This document shows positions 12,373 to 24,141 of a stretch of 64,000 nt of DNA, in pieces. Within the stretch, counting starts at the first letter, position 1, and the number at the start of each line of letters is the position of its first letter. The notes under the pieces were generated by a model. It searched no databases. It was not told where the DNA came from and saw nothing but the letters and a program-made list of their open reading frames with translations. The translations under genes were made by a program, and so were the position numbers. Origin of the DNA: Lepus europaeus (Eukaryota; Chordata; Mammalia; Lagomorpha; Leporidae); the NCBI RefSeq assembly GCF_033115175.1, contig NC_084830.1:42043409-42107408 (forward strand). The letters are read 5' to 3'.

Positions 12373-12431
12373 TAAATATATATGTATATATAAATTTGAT
12401 GCAGAAAAATGTTTGAAGTTCATGCACACAA

Positions 12432-12555
12432 ATGGTCTTCAAAAAATTCAGGGATCATATGTATTATGAAAACCCTATGTGTGGATTTCCAATTGTTGGC
12501 ACCAAAACGCATTCATCTTTTAAATGCATTTTCACCACGCGCTTTTTGAAGCTGT
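12432..12555 (+). repeat. unnamed dispersed repeat, copy 1 of 3
   Basis: Shares the order tattatgaaaa, gtggatttccaattgttggc, accaaaacgcattcatcttt and ctttttgaag with copies at 61,621 and 62,535. I recall similar sequence across mammals but cannot name the family. Confidence 0.55.
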
Positions 12556-13827
12556 ATGATCCCAACTTCCAATGTACCAAATTCATTCCTAAGAATCCCC
12601 ACGAGCTCAGTACCAGGAATCGAAAAGTCTATTGTCTGTTCTCCTGGAATAGTACAATGATTTTGAGTCACCAGATAAAGTGACAAGTCTGACTACAGAC
12701 TCAGACTAAGCAGAAGAGCTAGTAGATTTGACCTGTTGTGCAAATCTACAAGAAGACAACAGCAGCAGGGCTGGAAAAGCTCCACCCTGTGTCTCACCCG
12801 TCACTCTTTGCTGGTTGAACACAGGACGCTGCAATAACCTCTCTGTCCGATGGTGCCCCTGACCAGGCAGGGAGCGTCTCAGACTCCTCTCATCTTAACA
12901 AAATGGGAAAGGTTGTACAGGTTTCCTGAGTTCCCCCAAATCTGGGTGCTGTCCAGAATCATTGTCACCCCAAGTCCCATTGTGTGGCCTTAAAGTGGGA
13001 AAAGGATGACGGTCAAGGTCTATTTGGCTGCAAGGACACACAGCGTGCAGGAAGGGAGCGAATGCTGTCTAGAAGAGAAGGGCTACGGATGGAACCATTT
13101 CTCTAAATGCCTTAAGCAGGACCTTTTGCAAGCCTCATTAATTGTGTCTACTAAGGAAAAAAAGGTTTACTACATTAAAATAGAAAATGTGCCCCATGTT
13201 CACCCTGGGAATAGCTAGGTAGAAACGGGTTCAACATGTCAAGTGTTCACCCAGGATGAACATTGTCAAGAGATAGAAATTCCGACTTTGGAAGACCTGA
13301 ACATTCTGCCAGTGTTATAATAAATAAGAGTGCAGCACCCAACATCTACAAGGGAAAAACAAGGCTGATCAATTCAGACCGGGTTAAACTGCAAATAATA
13401 AGCAAGTAACATTGACTTCGATAAGACAGACCTAGCTCACTTCCTTCCTCCCTCCCTTTCTTCCTTTCTCGTTCCGCTGTAAGAGAACCACAGTAGAGCT
13501 GGGATACCTATCGCATGGTTTAAGTATCCATCCTCCACCACCTTGGCACATGGTTTCCACTTCATGGTTCGGGGAGGTTGCTTGAAATCCACTTGTGAGG
13601 AAAGACAAGGGAAAGAAGAAAAATAGAGAAGCTCAAGTCTTTTTGTCAACTTTCCCAGAAACTGTCTTCTGATCTTATTCCATTGGACATAATTGAGTCC
13701 AGCTGGCCATATATAGTTTCAAGAAATATAGTATCTAGAGCAGGTGGTCAGGGACCCAGGGAAAAGATGATGCTTTTCATTACAAGCCAGGAGAGAACAG
13801 ATACCCAAGGTTAGTACTGAAGTTCAG
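12556..13827. other. unclassified intergenic DNA
   Basis: No recognised gene or repeat. A CT-rich patch lies at about 13,440-13,475. The 70-residue frame at 13,006-13,218 has no known motif. Confidence 0.5.
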
Positions 13828-13915
13828 GGTTGAGAGACTGTCATGGGATTCAGGAGGCCTGGATCCCACTGTCACTTCTATCCAAGTATCCAAGTGACCT
13901 TAGTAATCTCACAGT
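13828..13915 (+). repeat. MIR fragment
   Basis: gggattcaggaggcctggat, tgtcacttct and gtgaccttagtaatctcac follow the MIR core order (ggagtcaggagacctgggtt, gtgaccttgggcaagt). Confidence 0.6.
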
Positions 13916-13931
13916 TAACATAACATATCAT

Positions 13932-14267
13932 GGGGGCTGGCGCTGTGGTGCAGCGGGTTAAGCCACAGCCTACAGCACCAGCATCCCTTATGGGCAAGTC
14001 CCGACTGCTCCACTTCCAATCTAGCTCCCTGCTAATGCACCTGGGAGGGCAGCAGAGGATGGTCCAAGTGCTTGGGCCCCTCATGTGGGAGACCCAAAAG
14101 AAGCTCCTGGCTTCAGAATGGCCCAGCTCTAACTGTTTCAACCATTTGGGAATTGAACCAGTAGATGGAAGATCTCTCTCTGTGTCTCTCCATCTCTCTC
14201 TGTGTAACTCTGACTTTCAAAATAAATAAATCTTCAAAAAATAGTATCCTCATCAAAATAATTTTAA
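13932..14267 (+). mobile_element. CSINE, full length
   Basis: Head gggggctggcgctgtggtg, CT stretch, aataaataaatcttc tail. Flanks acatatcatg on the left and gcatatcatg at 14271-14280 are the TSD. Confidence 0.92.
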
Positions 14268-14464
14268 ATAGCATATCATGACCATAAATCAAACATTGTG
14301 ATACATAATATTATAAGAATAATTAACACACTGGTGAATTGCATTTTGTGTGTTTCCATTCACAAGAGATAACCACTTGTTTAAAATGTCTGCTGACTTA
14401 GTGAGCCACTGTAAAGCACACAGCTTGTGAAATTCAAACACACCACAGGAGAAAATAGAATAGT

Positions 14465-15555
14465 TGAGACTTTGAGTTGAAAGAGACGTTCAAGGATGTT
14501 TAAATCAACCTCTCCCAATATAGAACTCTCTGCCACAGCAACCCTGACAGATGGTCCCTGTCTTGTACTGAAGCACTCTTAGAATGTGTCATCTTGCAGT
14601 TGCATTGATGGACAGCTCCAATTGTCAGATAGTTCATCTCCAGAGTGATCTAAAAACTCCCACCCTTGAACCCCCATCTCCTGAAAAACCAGAGAACAAA
14701 GCCATCCTCTCCTCGTCATGACACTCCTTCAACGAATGCAAGAGATCTCCTATGTCATGTCTTAGCTTTCTCTTCTTCAAGCTGAAATTCCTGATTATTC
14801 CAACTGTTTCTTAAGTAACCATCCCCCCACCCTGCCTCGCCATCTGGATGTCTTTGTCTACATTAGTGTTTCTCAAACTCCATTGACCACAGCCTACAGA
14901 AAGAAATCCATTTTATATATGATCAGTTCTCCTACACATGCATGTAACTGAAACAGAAACTTCATGAAACAATACTTAGCCTCATTAGCTGCCATGGACT
15001 TACACAGTTTTTCCAGTTCAGTTCTATTTATTCTACTCTGTTGTGTTCTTATTTATTTATTTATAATGCTGGTTGCTGTCCAGGCAATGGATTTCACTCA
15101 TTCATGGGTAGCAACCGACGGTTTGAAAAATCACTGTTCCAGATGAATGCTGGTCTCTAAGTATTCTTAGAAGGCGGTGCCTTGAGATTGCAGGCTGATC
15201 TGAGTCAGTAAAAGGGCTCCCACTTCCTGAGTCAGAAATACGATGTCTTCCTGTCGAGGTAGTCTACAGACGCGAAGTTTTAAAGTCACCCCGTCACGCT
15301 GTTGACTGAACATTTGAGTCAATTATACACAATACTTTTTCCATGTAAACAGTTTCCAAGCCTGCTTTCCCTCACCCTCTGCTCATGCAATTGATTTTTC
15401 AAACCTAATTGCCGAGCTTTAATTCACTGCTGGTAAACACCATCTTTTGTAGTTTCAACTTCTTTCAATGTTTTGAATACTCTTTGGATAATTATTTTAT
15501 CTTCAATCTTCCCAATTTTATAGCAAAAGCATGTTTAATAAGTACACTCTTTCTA
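14465..15555 (-). repeat. L3/CR1-type LINE fossil, interrupted
   Basis: The + strand matches the complement of CR1-like L3 LINEs in two blocks. The left block (to 14,863) has acagctccaattgtcagatag and tctcttcttcaagctgaaa. The right block (from about 15,145) has ctgttgactgaacatttga, gcaattgatttttcaaacct and the trailing caatcttcccaatttt. A hAT-like element separates the blocks. CR1-type elements stopped moving early in mammal history, so this is one of the oldest layers in the window. No coding capacity remains. Confidence 0.7.
14864..15136. mobile_element. hAT-like DNA transposon inside the L3 fossil
   Basis: Terminal inverted repeats tagtgtttctcaaac (14,864-14,878) and gtttgaaaaatcactg (15,121-15,136) fit the hAT/Charlie end cagtggttctcaaac. 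The 8-bp flanks gtctacat and ttccagat agree at five of eight positions, as expected for an eroded 8-bp TSD. At 273 bp it is a non-autonomous copy with no transposase frame. Confidence 0.65.
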
Positions 15556-15566
15556 CAGAATACCTT

Positions 15567-15591
15567 GTGTGGTGTGTGTGTGTGTGTGTGT
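15567..15591. repeat. (TG)n microsatellite
   Basis: About eleven uninterrupted TG units. Confidence 0.95.
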
Positions 15592-18500
15592 TAGTTCTCA
15601 AAAGGTGACTGTTTACCTAAAATCTCTGCCTCTATGAAGCTACCGAGAAAGAAACACCAAAGACAGAGATCTGCATAAGAAAATTTGAACCCTTGGAGGT
15701 TTGATTTGCATTTATTATTTTTTGTACAGGCTTTCTACTCGAACTCCATTTAGATGATGCCTACTCATCACGTGACAAGGAATGCCAGCATCTCTCAACT
15801 TAACGGGCATTCAGTTTATGAAGATTGCACATATACGGACTGCGCTGCCAAGCCCTGGGGAAATCCCCTTCCCCCTGCCCCGGAGATCCTTTGCCGGGGG
15901 ATCATCTTTTCTGGCTTTACATTCACTGTACAGTTATCTATTCCTTCAACTTGCATTTGCTATATCAGATACCGAGAGGCATACAACAGGAAGTCCTAAA
16001 TTCCACTGTGAGCGGTGGGGTGTGAGGCAGGGGAGACGCATGGCCAAGAGCTCTCTCCTCTGTCCCCTCCCTCAGAGGCATCTTCTCTTGCTTAGGGAGG
16101 ACGCAGGCCCGTGTAATCATCGCCAAGCCACAATGAGTTCAGGAAATACGGCCCTAAGGAACGGTGAGGACTGGCTGGACAAAGAACCACGTACTGGAGG
16201 AGTCAATGGCGAGGAAATACAGGTGCTTAATGAAAAGCCAAGAATGGGGGCACTTGTAGAGAGTTTCAAGAAGGACATGGCTTTGAACACATTGACTGAG
16301 AGCCACTGAGTTGCTCCATGCCCCAACAAGCCAGAGATGAGGACCCAGAGGAGGTGGTCTCCATCTGCATCCTGTGGAGGACCCCGCCTGTCGCTGAGGG
16401 TACTGCAGAACTTAGGCGCAGCTGGCGGACACTTAAGACATTGGTTACCTGTGGGTTCTCAGCTCTTACCAGGCCCACAGAGGCTAAAAGCTACTGGCCA
16501 GAGTGAAAGAGAAATGGAGAAGATGACGTGGAGTTAGCAAGAAAGCAAAATAATATGTGATTCTTTTGATGTTCACTTCAAATTCCAAACTAAGACCAAC
16601 AAGAGTATGTTTTTAATCTTGATCTTTTTCTTTCTTTCTTTTTTCCCCAAACTCTCAGGTGTTTGTGCTTTGTTTTGAATTTACTAAGCAGCACTGTATT
16701 CTTCAAGGTCTAAAACTCAGAAGGCTCAAAAGACACATAGTCAAGATTCCAGTTCTCCTTACCCACTGCTACCCGGTTCCTCCCCAAGAGACGCCCAGCG
16801 GTGCCAGTTCCTGTTTGTGTTTCCAGAGACATTCTATCCACAGCAATCTGTATGCACATCCACTCCCACACCTTTTTTTAAAGTCAAATAATAGCATTAT
16901 ATGCACGCAGACAACAGATAGATAGTATTTTGCATTTCCTTCTACAGAATTCTGAGAATTGAAGAACCTAAAGGGAACAAAACATTTTAAATGGAAGAAA
17001 GAAACTAGTCTTCAAGGAATAAGAAAATTGGTAAACAGCAGCAAAATAGTAAAAAAAAAAAAAAAAAAAAAACTCTTAAAATATATATTTGTATTTGTAT
17101 TTTTCCCCGACCTCACCATTTATGTAACTCAACGTCTCAAGAAGAAATAACAAGAAACAAGAAGAGAAAAAAATTATAAAGGGAAATATTGTGGAGTCTT
17201 CTAGATGTTTACTAAAATCCTTGAATTACTAAAAAAGCTTGCAATCTTTTGCTGTCAAATAGAAGAAACATAATAAAAGAACATTGAGAAGAATTTTACT
17301 TTGTACTTAAAATATTATGCAAGCTTGAAGATTCAGTAAAGCTACACATGACTCTGCGAGCAAGCTTCAGAAATATTCACAATTTGTACTGACAACAGGG
17401 CCATCTAATTTTCTCTTTTGTGCTCCCAGATTGATGTGAACATGAGGGAAAGAATGTTCAAGCTGAAGTGAATAGAAAGAACATTCTAAGTGAGTAACAG
17501 GATCATTAAAGCATGAAGTAGCTTTCCATATCTCAAAATAATGGTTGTGGTAAGCAGAGTTTTAGCTAATTAATTGGGTAAGAACAATTTGCCTCAGTGG
17601 CTGTCTTCCATTTGAATATGGAAGACTTTTTGCCTTCCCAGAAACTGAGAATGGAAAACAAATCGCTTTTGGACACCGAAAGTGGAATGACAAGCCAGGA
17701 GCCCCACTATGAATTGGTCCTGCGGAGACAATTTCCCTCTCCACACTACAGAATTCATCGAGATTCACAGAAGGCCAACCTCCTTTCCACGAAAAAGTTT
17801 CCTCTTCAAAACTCAACTGCACAAGAAAATGTATTTCATTATAATTTGGGCCCAACATGTTCTCCACCAACAATAGCAGTGCCCAGCTTGGGGGGGTCAC
17901 ACATGTTATTTTTTCAAACTGATCCCTAACAACTTCTGGCAGTTTCTAAATATCAAACCCACCCTCAAGGAGGAGAATTGGTCAATCTGATAATGTTCAA
18001 GAGAAAGTGCAGCAGACAAAAAAGAAACAAACAAAAACCCTTAAGAGGAGTTCCAGAAACATTGCGAGCAAAGTTAGGAGCACAAAATACATGTGTGGTG
18101 GAATGCTGTCACCATCTCCCATGTTACCTGGAAGGGGACAGGTTCTCCTAGGTGGCTAAGTCCCGGGAGGCGTGCTGTAAATAGCCTCATTACCCCATGA
18201 TCTGGACTGATCCACAGAAGAACGCCAATCTTCCCGGCTTAGAGATCAAATCCAAGAACTGTCTTGCCATTGAAATTGATTTTCAAATTAGTTAATTCTC
18301 TACCTGAATTTTCATTATGCATAAAAATAATAGCTGGAAACAAAAGACGGAGGGAAATGTTTGGATGGCTTAGATTATGGGGATTTTTATCCTCGACTCC
18401 TCGAAAGTTTACTTTTTGCATTTTCTCCAGTAATTATGTAACATGTTGGTAATCAACAGAAAAATTTAAAACTGCAAACATTAATTTTCTGTGCAGATAC

Positions 18501-18819
18501 GTGTTTCTTTTCCTTCAAGTGGTTGGGACACTAAATATTTTGAGCTGATCCAAATCCCACGTTATTGTTCTCACTAGCAATTTCCTAGGTAGACCAGAAG
18601 ACGGAATGAAAAACTTCCTCTAAAACGCACATCGCATTTTTAAAACTGAAACGCATACATTTTCCTTTTATATTTAACCTCTTCGAGGTCAAAGAGACAC
18701 ACAAGTGTTTTATCCTGTGTTTTCCCCAAGGGGGAATGAGCCCCCCAGTAGCGACCACTCCCCACCTCGAGTAGCCTGGCGCCCTCTCTGATATTCAGGA
18801 ATTCAGAGCAAACTGGTCC
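15592..18819. other. unclassified intergenic DNA, SINE-free
   Basis: Three kilobases without CSINE. Open frames (15,782-16,309 plus, 175 codons; 17,597-17,929 plus; 17,562-17,900 minus) show no domain, no codon-level signal I can judge and no flanking splice or promoter context. I regard them as chance. Confidence 0.5.
17051..17072. repeat. poly-A tract
   Basis: Twenty-two consecutive A. No upstream retroposed body recognised. Confidence 0.9.
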
Positions 18820-19230
18820 CTTGCCTTCCACCCTGGGAAATCGCTCTGCCTTCCGTAACCAGTCCGTCCAGCCGGTCGGGATAAACCGCCTTCTCAGCTG
18901 TCCGCCCCAGGTCCGTCCCTGCCCCTCCCAGGCCCTCCCTCCCGTGTCCCCGGGGACACTGCCTCCGGGAGCCTTCCGGGCTGGCCGGGGAGTGGGGCGC
19001 AGGTGGGAGGCCCGGGGGCTCCAGCCAGTCCGGCGGGGCCTGGACTGGAAGAGCAGGAAACCGGTCCCTGTACCAGACCACCGGGCCTGCCGCCGAGGCC
19101 TGCTGTGTGTGGAGGCTGCCTTCCCCCTGCGCGGAATCCAGCAGGGCGCTGTGACCTTGAGAAATCTGCCCCAGTACTTGGAGAGGGAGCTGAACTGGAT
19201 GATCCCCCGGTCCTCGGGAAGCCTGTATCT
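18820..19230. promoter_or_regulatory. orphan CpG-rich patch
   Basis: Between 18,841 and 19,140 I count 22 CpG in 300 bases. By rough base counts GC is about two thirds and CpG observed/expected about 0.6, which just meets the usual island criteria. The surrounding DNA is AT-rich. No TATA box or clear exon is visible. The overlapping 140- and 167-codon frames are probably by-products of high GC. It could be an unannotated promoter, a long-noncoding RNA start or an enhancer. Confidence 0.45.
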
Positions 19231-19438
19231 CCCTTCCAGTTGATCCCAGTATATTCAGGGTACACCAGGACACGTGGGAGAACTTTCTCTCTGGCCTGCT
19301 TAACAAGAGTTGCGATGCTCTTTTATCCGGGAATTGTGAAGTGTGTAAGAGGTCACAATTCCCTTCTTGCTTGGGGCGTAGCAGCCAGTTTGTTGTCTCC
19401 TGCTAGCAAGTAGTTAGGGTTTAGGTTGCACATTTTCT

Positions 19439-19773
19439 TTCTTTCTTTCTTTTTTTAAAATTTATTTGACAGGTAGAGTTATACACAGTGAGAGAGAGAG
19501 AGACAGAGAGAAAAGTCTTCCTTCCGTTAGTTCCCCCCCAAATGCCCGCCATGGCCAGCACTGTGCTGATCTGAAGCCAGGAGCCAGGTGCTTCCTCCTG
19601 GTCTCCCAAGTGGGTGCAGGGGCCCAAGCACTTGGGCCATCCTCTACTGCCCACCCGAGCCTCAGCAGAGAGCTGGACTAGAAGAGGAGCAACCAGGACT
19701 AGAACCTGGACCCATGTGGGATGCTGGTGCCGCAGGCGGAGGATTAACCAAGTGAGCCATGGCGCCAGCCCCC
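19439..19773 (-). mobile_element. CSINE with 16-bp TSD
   Basis: CTTT-type tail, then the complement gccatggcgccagcccc of the head. Duplication aggttgcacattttct at 19423-19438 versus aggttatacattttct at 19774-19789. Confidence 0.94.
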
Positions 19774-19789
19774 AGGTTATACATTTTCT

Positions 19790-20174
19790 GCACTCATCTC
19801 GCTCTTGTTCTCAATTTACATTACTACTTTTATTGTCCTTACTTGTTTTTATAGTGCTTTTCTTACTCTGTTACACTGTATGTACTTTCTAAAGCTCCTT
19901 AACATCTTTTTTTTTTTTTTTTTTGGAGCAAAGTAGAATATAAGTAGAGACAAATAAATTAAATATAAATTTAAATGTAAATATATATAGAGAGAGAACA
20001 TTCCTTTTCCCACTTTTTTCTGTTTTCTTATTTCTCAATTTTCCTCTAAATCCAGAGTACTGGTAGCTCCCAACTCCATCGTCCTGATTATGTGAGTACC
20101 TTAAACTGTAAATTTGGTATAATTAAATTATAACTTTCTGGAGAGCAGGGCTCAGGGCCGATGAGGCATAATGC
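19790..20174. other. AT-rich unclassified DNA
   Basis: Poly-T at about 19,907-19,924 and TA-rich runs near 19,980. Nothing else recognised. Confidence 0.5.
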
Positions 20175-20395
20175 AGCTGTATAGGTGGGAAGAGCCCCAG
20201 GCTGGGCGTTCAGTTTCCAGCTGGCCTGAGTGCTTTGTGTTTGACCTTGGGGGTGGCCCTTCTACCAGGATCAGCTTCCTTGTTTATAGAATGAAGCAGT
20301 TGGACCAGGTGCATCTAAAACCCCTTCCAGCTCCGAAATTCATCGACTCTGTGACCCGTGGTGGGTGCTTAATAAGTAACAGGCACATTTGCCAA
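20175..20395 (+). repeat. MIR-family relic
   Basis: gtgtttgaccttgggggtgg, cttccttgtttatagaatga, ttggaccaggtgcatctaa and ccttccagctccgaaattc follow the order of MIR-type elements. The end gggtgcttaataagtaa fits an L2/MIR tail. Confidence 0.55.
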
Positions 20396-20524
20396 GAACG
20401 CCGTGCGTGTGGACACTTCAGTCAACACGCCTCTACTTGGCATTCTCCCGGAATATGGCAGTGAGGGACAAGCCAGCCCTCTCTGGGCCCTGCGGAGGCC
20501 CCCAGACCTAAAGTGGAGACCGAG

Positions 20525-20805
20525 ACTCTATTTTATTAATTATTATTTGCAAAACACAGAGACACTCAGAAGCTCCCATCTGCTGGTTTGTTCCGCAGTT
20601 GCCTTCAACAGCCAGGACTGGGCAAGACCAAAGTCCAGTAAGTAAGAATTCAATCCAGGTCTCCCATGTGGGTGACAGGAACCCGGTTACCTAAGCCACA
20701 ACTACTTCCTCCCAGGGTCTGCATTAGTGGAACCTGTTACCCAGTCCAGGCACCCGGATGTGGGACACGGGCATCCTAAATGTTGTTTTCACTGCTCTGA
20801 GTCTT
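20525..20805 (-). mobile_element. old diverged CSINE
   Basis: Contains tctgctggtttgttccgc, ccaggactgggcaagac, ccaggtctcccatgtggg and cgggcatcctaaatg in inverted SINE order, with many changes. No TSD visible. Confidence 0.7.
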
Positions 20806-21087
20806 GCTTGTCCCCAGGGTTCCAAGTGTGTGTGAGATCTCTAGAGGTGGAGACGATTTGCCAGCTGGAAGAGCCAAAGGCACAGGGGGAGGTGGCATTT
20901 TTGAGAAAGGGAGTTCATCTCCTTTGATAGAAATAAAATTGTGTAGGCCCGATAGGCTGGAGTGTTATTGATAAGGAGACAGATAAGAGAAAAAGCCAGA
21001 GGAAACACGTCCCCATACACTCCCCCAGGGCCACCTCCAAAACTCCCCAAATCACTGGCAACTGGAAATCAAAAGTTGCTGTTGTGG

Positions 21088-21399
21088 GCCGGCGCCGTGG
21101 CTCACTTGGTTAATCCTCCGTCTGCAGCACCAGCATCCCATATGGGCGCCAGGTTCTAGTCCCAGTTGCTCCTCTTCCAGTCCAGCTCTCTGCTGTGGCC
21201 CAGGAGGGCAGTGGAGGATGGCCCAAGTGCTTGGGCCCTGCACCCGCATGGGAGGCCAGGAGGAGACACCTGATTCCTGGCTTTGGATCGGTGCGGCGCT
21301 GGCCATGGCGGGCATTTGGGGGGTGAACCAACGGAAGGAAGACCTTTCTCTCTGTCTCTCTCTCCCACTATCTAACTCTGCCTAATTAAAAAAAAAAAA
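21088..21399 (+). mobile_element. young-type CSINE with TSD
   Basis: Head gccggcgccgtggctcac, plain A tail after ctctgcctaatt. Duplication agttgctgttgtgg at 21074-21087 versus agtggctgttgtgg at 21400-21413. It inserted at the left border of an LTR-like repeat. Confidence 0.94.
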
Positions 21400-21405
21400 A
21401 GTGGC

Positions 21406-21860
21406 TGTTGTGGCAAAGCTGCCACCCAGAATCAACCAGAGAAAGATATCCAACGTGGCTGCTGACCACATCCCTGTGATGACCTAGAGCCCATTATAAT
21501 ATCATTATAATAAATCAGCATGGCTGACACTCCCACTCCCATCATGCACCTGGTGTCATAACTCCTCCAAGATTTCCTTAAAAGGCTAGAAAATAGGCAG
21601 TTCCCAAATTCCTAGAAATCTCCACCCTTTCCTGGAAAATTCTACAAAACGCTACCCCCTGTGGCTCAGGATCACGTAACTGGATGGCTTTGAACCTCAT
21701 GGGTTGCAGCACATTCTAGAGCCTATCTCCCTCCCTCTTGTGTGTAACTTCTGGTTTACTGATAAACCTTATTCCCCTGCTAGCCTTTACCTATGCCTCA
21801 GCCTCAAATTCTTTTGTGCATTGGAGGAAAGAAGTTAGATCCCTTGATCCCTCAGCATCA
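21406..21860 (+). repeat. LTR-like repeat, copy A
   Basis: About 455 bp starting TG and ending near CA. It shares with 36,965-37,418 the ordered blocks tggctgctgacc, atccctgtgatgacct, attataatatc, gctgacactcccactccc, atcatgcacctg and tgctagcctttacct. No internal retroviral sequence or paired LTR is nearby, so it would be a solo LTR if it is one. Orientation inferred from the TG...CA reading only. Confidence 0.5.
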
Positions 21861-21880
21861 GGAATAGAGGATTTGCAAAT

Positions 21881-21948
21881 GTATATATATATATATACAC
21901 ATATATATATACATTTATATATATAGTATATATAAGACATATATAATA
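21881..21948. repeat. TA-rich microsatellite
   Basis: Interrupted (TA)n with ac and ag breaks, adjoining the right edge of the LTR-like copy. Confidence 0.9.
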
Positions 21949-22490
21949 AGATCAATATTTAATTTTGACACTCCACAAGTCAAAAGTAGTCTATTTGCAA
22001 GTATGATTTTATTTTGTCACAAGATAACCATGCTTGGTATGTTTTCCCTTTAAAACAAATCATTGCTTATTACAAATTTGTTGACTGATTTTTGTTCTAA
22101 AGTTTTGCACTTTTTAACAAAAATGGTGTTCTAAGCCGCTGTTGGCACCTTTTAGGGTTTGCCAGTTTATAAGGAGCGGAATCAAGATGCAATCGTCCTC
22201 ACTATTAACATGCTTTGTGTTCCTTACGTTCTTTGAAGATGCAAGAAGGACCCACTCATTTTCAGAACCAGACTGAGAAAGACGGAAAGGAGGGTGGGAG
22301 AAGAGAGGAGAGACAGAGAGAGTGAGATCTTCCACCTGCTGGTTCACTCTCTAAATGGCTGCAATAGCAGGGGATGGACCAGGCTGAAACCGAGAGCCAG
22401 GAGCTTCTTTCAGGTCTCCCACATGGGTGCAGGGGCCCAAGAACTAGGTCCAACCTCCACTGCTTTCCCAGGAACAGAAAGGAGTTTGGG

Positions 22491-22806
22491 GCCAGCGCCG
22501 TGGCGTTGTGGGTGAAGCCACCACCTACAGTGCTGGCATCCCATATGGGCACTGGTTTGAGTCCTGGCTGCTCCACTTCCGATCCAGCTCTCTGTTATGG
22601 CCTGGGAATGCAGTGGAAGATGGCCCAAGTCCTTGGGCCCCTGCACCCGCGTGGGAGACCCGGAAGAAGCTCCTGACTCCTGGCTTCAGATTGGCACAGC
22701 TCCGGCCATTGCTGGAGTGAACCAGCAGATGGAAGGTCTCTCTCCCTCTCTATCTCTTCTCTCTCTGTGTAACTCTGACTTTCAAATAAATAAATAAATC
22801 TTGAAA
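22491..22806 (+). mobile_element. CSINE nested in an inverted CSINE
   Basis: Head ggggccagcgccgtggcg, complete body, ataaataaataaatcttg tail. The host copy flanks both sides. The repeated caggaac near both junctions is a possible TSD. Confidence 0.9.
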
Positions 22807-22855
22807 GAAAGAGAGAGAGAGAGAGAGAGAGGAAGGAAGGAAGGAAGGCAGGCAG
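22807..22855. repeat. (GA)n(GGAA)n(GGCA)n tract
   Basis: Low-complexity extension of the inner SINE tail: about twelve GA units, then GGAA and GGCA units. Confidence 0.9.
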
Positions 22856-22939
22856 GAACTTGATTGGAAGTGGAGCATCCGGGTCTCAAACCAGTCCCCC
22901 CACCCACCCCTGTATGAGATGCCAGGGCCGCAATGCTGA

Positions 22940-23778
22940 CCCCATCATATTTGTTGCAAACTATTCCAGGAAGAGCCCTTATACCTACTGCTTCATCTTA
23001 ATTCATCTTAATCCTCTCAAGGGGCTTTAAGTACTGAGGCTACTCTTGGGATACGTGTCTTCACCTTTCTGAAGGCCAATGACGTCATCCTAAGTGTGGA
23101 CAGACAGAGGCAGATCCTGTGCATGCTGTAGAGGACGGGGGTGAAGGAGGCAGAAGCCAAGCTGTGCCAGAGACCTGCCACCCCGCGGAGGCATGCAGGT
23201 GCAGACAAAATGCCCGAAAGTTTTTGTGTTCTTCGAAACGTAACTGCACCCTCTACCTCAGTAGCCCCATGTGCTTTGTAATTCCAGCAAATTCAGGAGC
23301 AAAGCCAATGCTTTGCAGCATTCTAACTACTTCTTGCTTCCTAAGAGCGTTTTTGATCTGCTTGCTTCCATCCCCTTCCAAGTGAACTTGAAGTCTCCAA
23401 AATTGTCTTGATCAAGGTCATTGCCCGAGGGATGCTTTTTAGACGATGTCTCTAAGAAGCTAACAAAGGCTAGGATCCCTTCCATTCTCTGGGGGTCTAG
23501 GTCTAATTTTCTTTTAATGAAGACAATCCAAAGTAGGGTAACAATTTTATTATTTTGAAAATGTGTAGTGTTAACAAGTGAAAACTTTAAACATACACAG
23601 AAAACACAATGTAGTCTAATAAGGCTAGAGGGTTGCAGAGTTCGTGAGCCAGTTTAATCCATAGTCCAGGACTTTCAGTGTGCTGGGTACCAGTTTTCAA
23701 GTCAAAGCTGTGTGAATTGCTTGATTTGGATCCCATCAGGCGTGGAGGTGACTGTGTGTTTAACTTCATCTGAAGATA
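22940..23778. other. unclassified intergenic DNA
   Basis: No recognised repeat or gene. The 88-codon frame at 23,119-23,385 has no known motif. Confidence 0.5.
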
Positions 23779-23792
23779 CAGGCCAAGCTCTT

Positions 23793-24141
23793 TTTTTTTT
23801 TTTTTTTTTTTTTTTACAGACAGAGTGGACAGTGAGAGAGAGAGATAGAGAGAAAGGTCTTCCTTATTGCCGTTGGTTCACCCTCCAATGGCCGCCGCGG
23901 TAGGCGCGCTGCAGCCGGCGCACCGCGCTGATCTGATGGCAGGAGCCAGGTGCTTATCCTGGTCTCCCATGGGGTGCAGGGCCCAAGCACTTGGGCCATC
24001 CTCCACTGCACTCCTTGGCCACAGCAGAGAGCTGGCCTGGAAGAGGGGCAACCAGGACAGAATCCAGCGCCCCAACCGGGAATAGAACCCCGTGTGCCGG
24101 CGCCGCAAGGTGGAGGATTAGCCTATTGAGCCACAGCGCCG
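23793..24141 (-). mobile_element. young CSINE with perfect 14-bp TSD
   Basis: About 23 T (its poly-A tail) open the element, and gccacagcgccg closes it. Identical duplication caggccaagctctt at 23779-23792 and 24142-24155. Confidence 0.96.

Larger units (their letters stand above)
22265..22935 (-). mobile_element. CSINE split by another CSINE
   Basis: The left part runs from the GA-rich tail through ctgctttcccaggaac. It resumes after the inner element with ttgattggaagtggagc and ends gccgcaatgctgacccc. Removing 22,491-22,855 restores the expected order. Confidence 0.82.

Noticed and set aside
15782-16309. 175-codon plus-strand frame
   Set aside because: No motif, no promoter or splice context, and comparable frames exist in other phases of the same stretch.
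17051-17072. 22-base poly-A as the tail of a retrogene
   Set aside because: Upstream sequence matches no mRNA I know, and no duplication flanks it.
18803-19306. 167-codon minus and 140-codon plus frames in the orphan CpG patch
   Set aside because: Opposite-strand overlapping frames in GC-rich DNA are expected by composition. The CpG patch itself is kept as a regulatory candidate.
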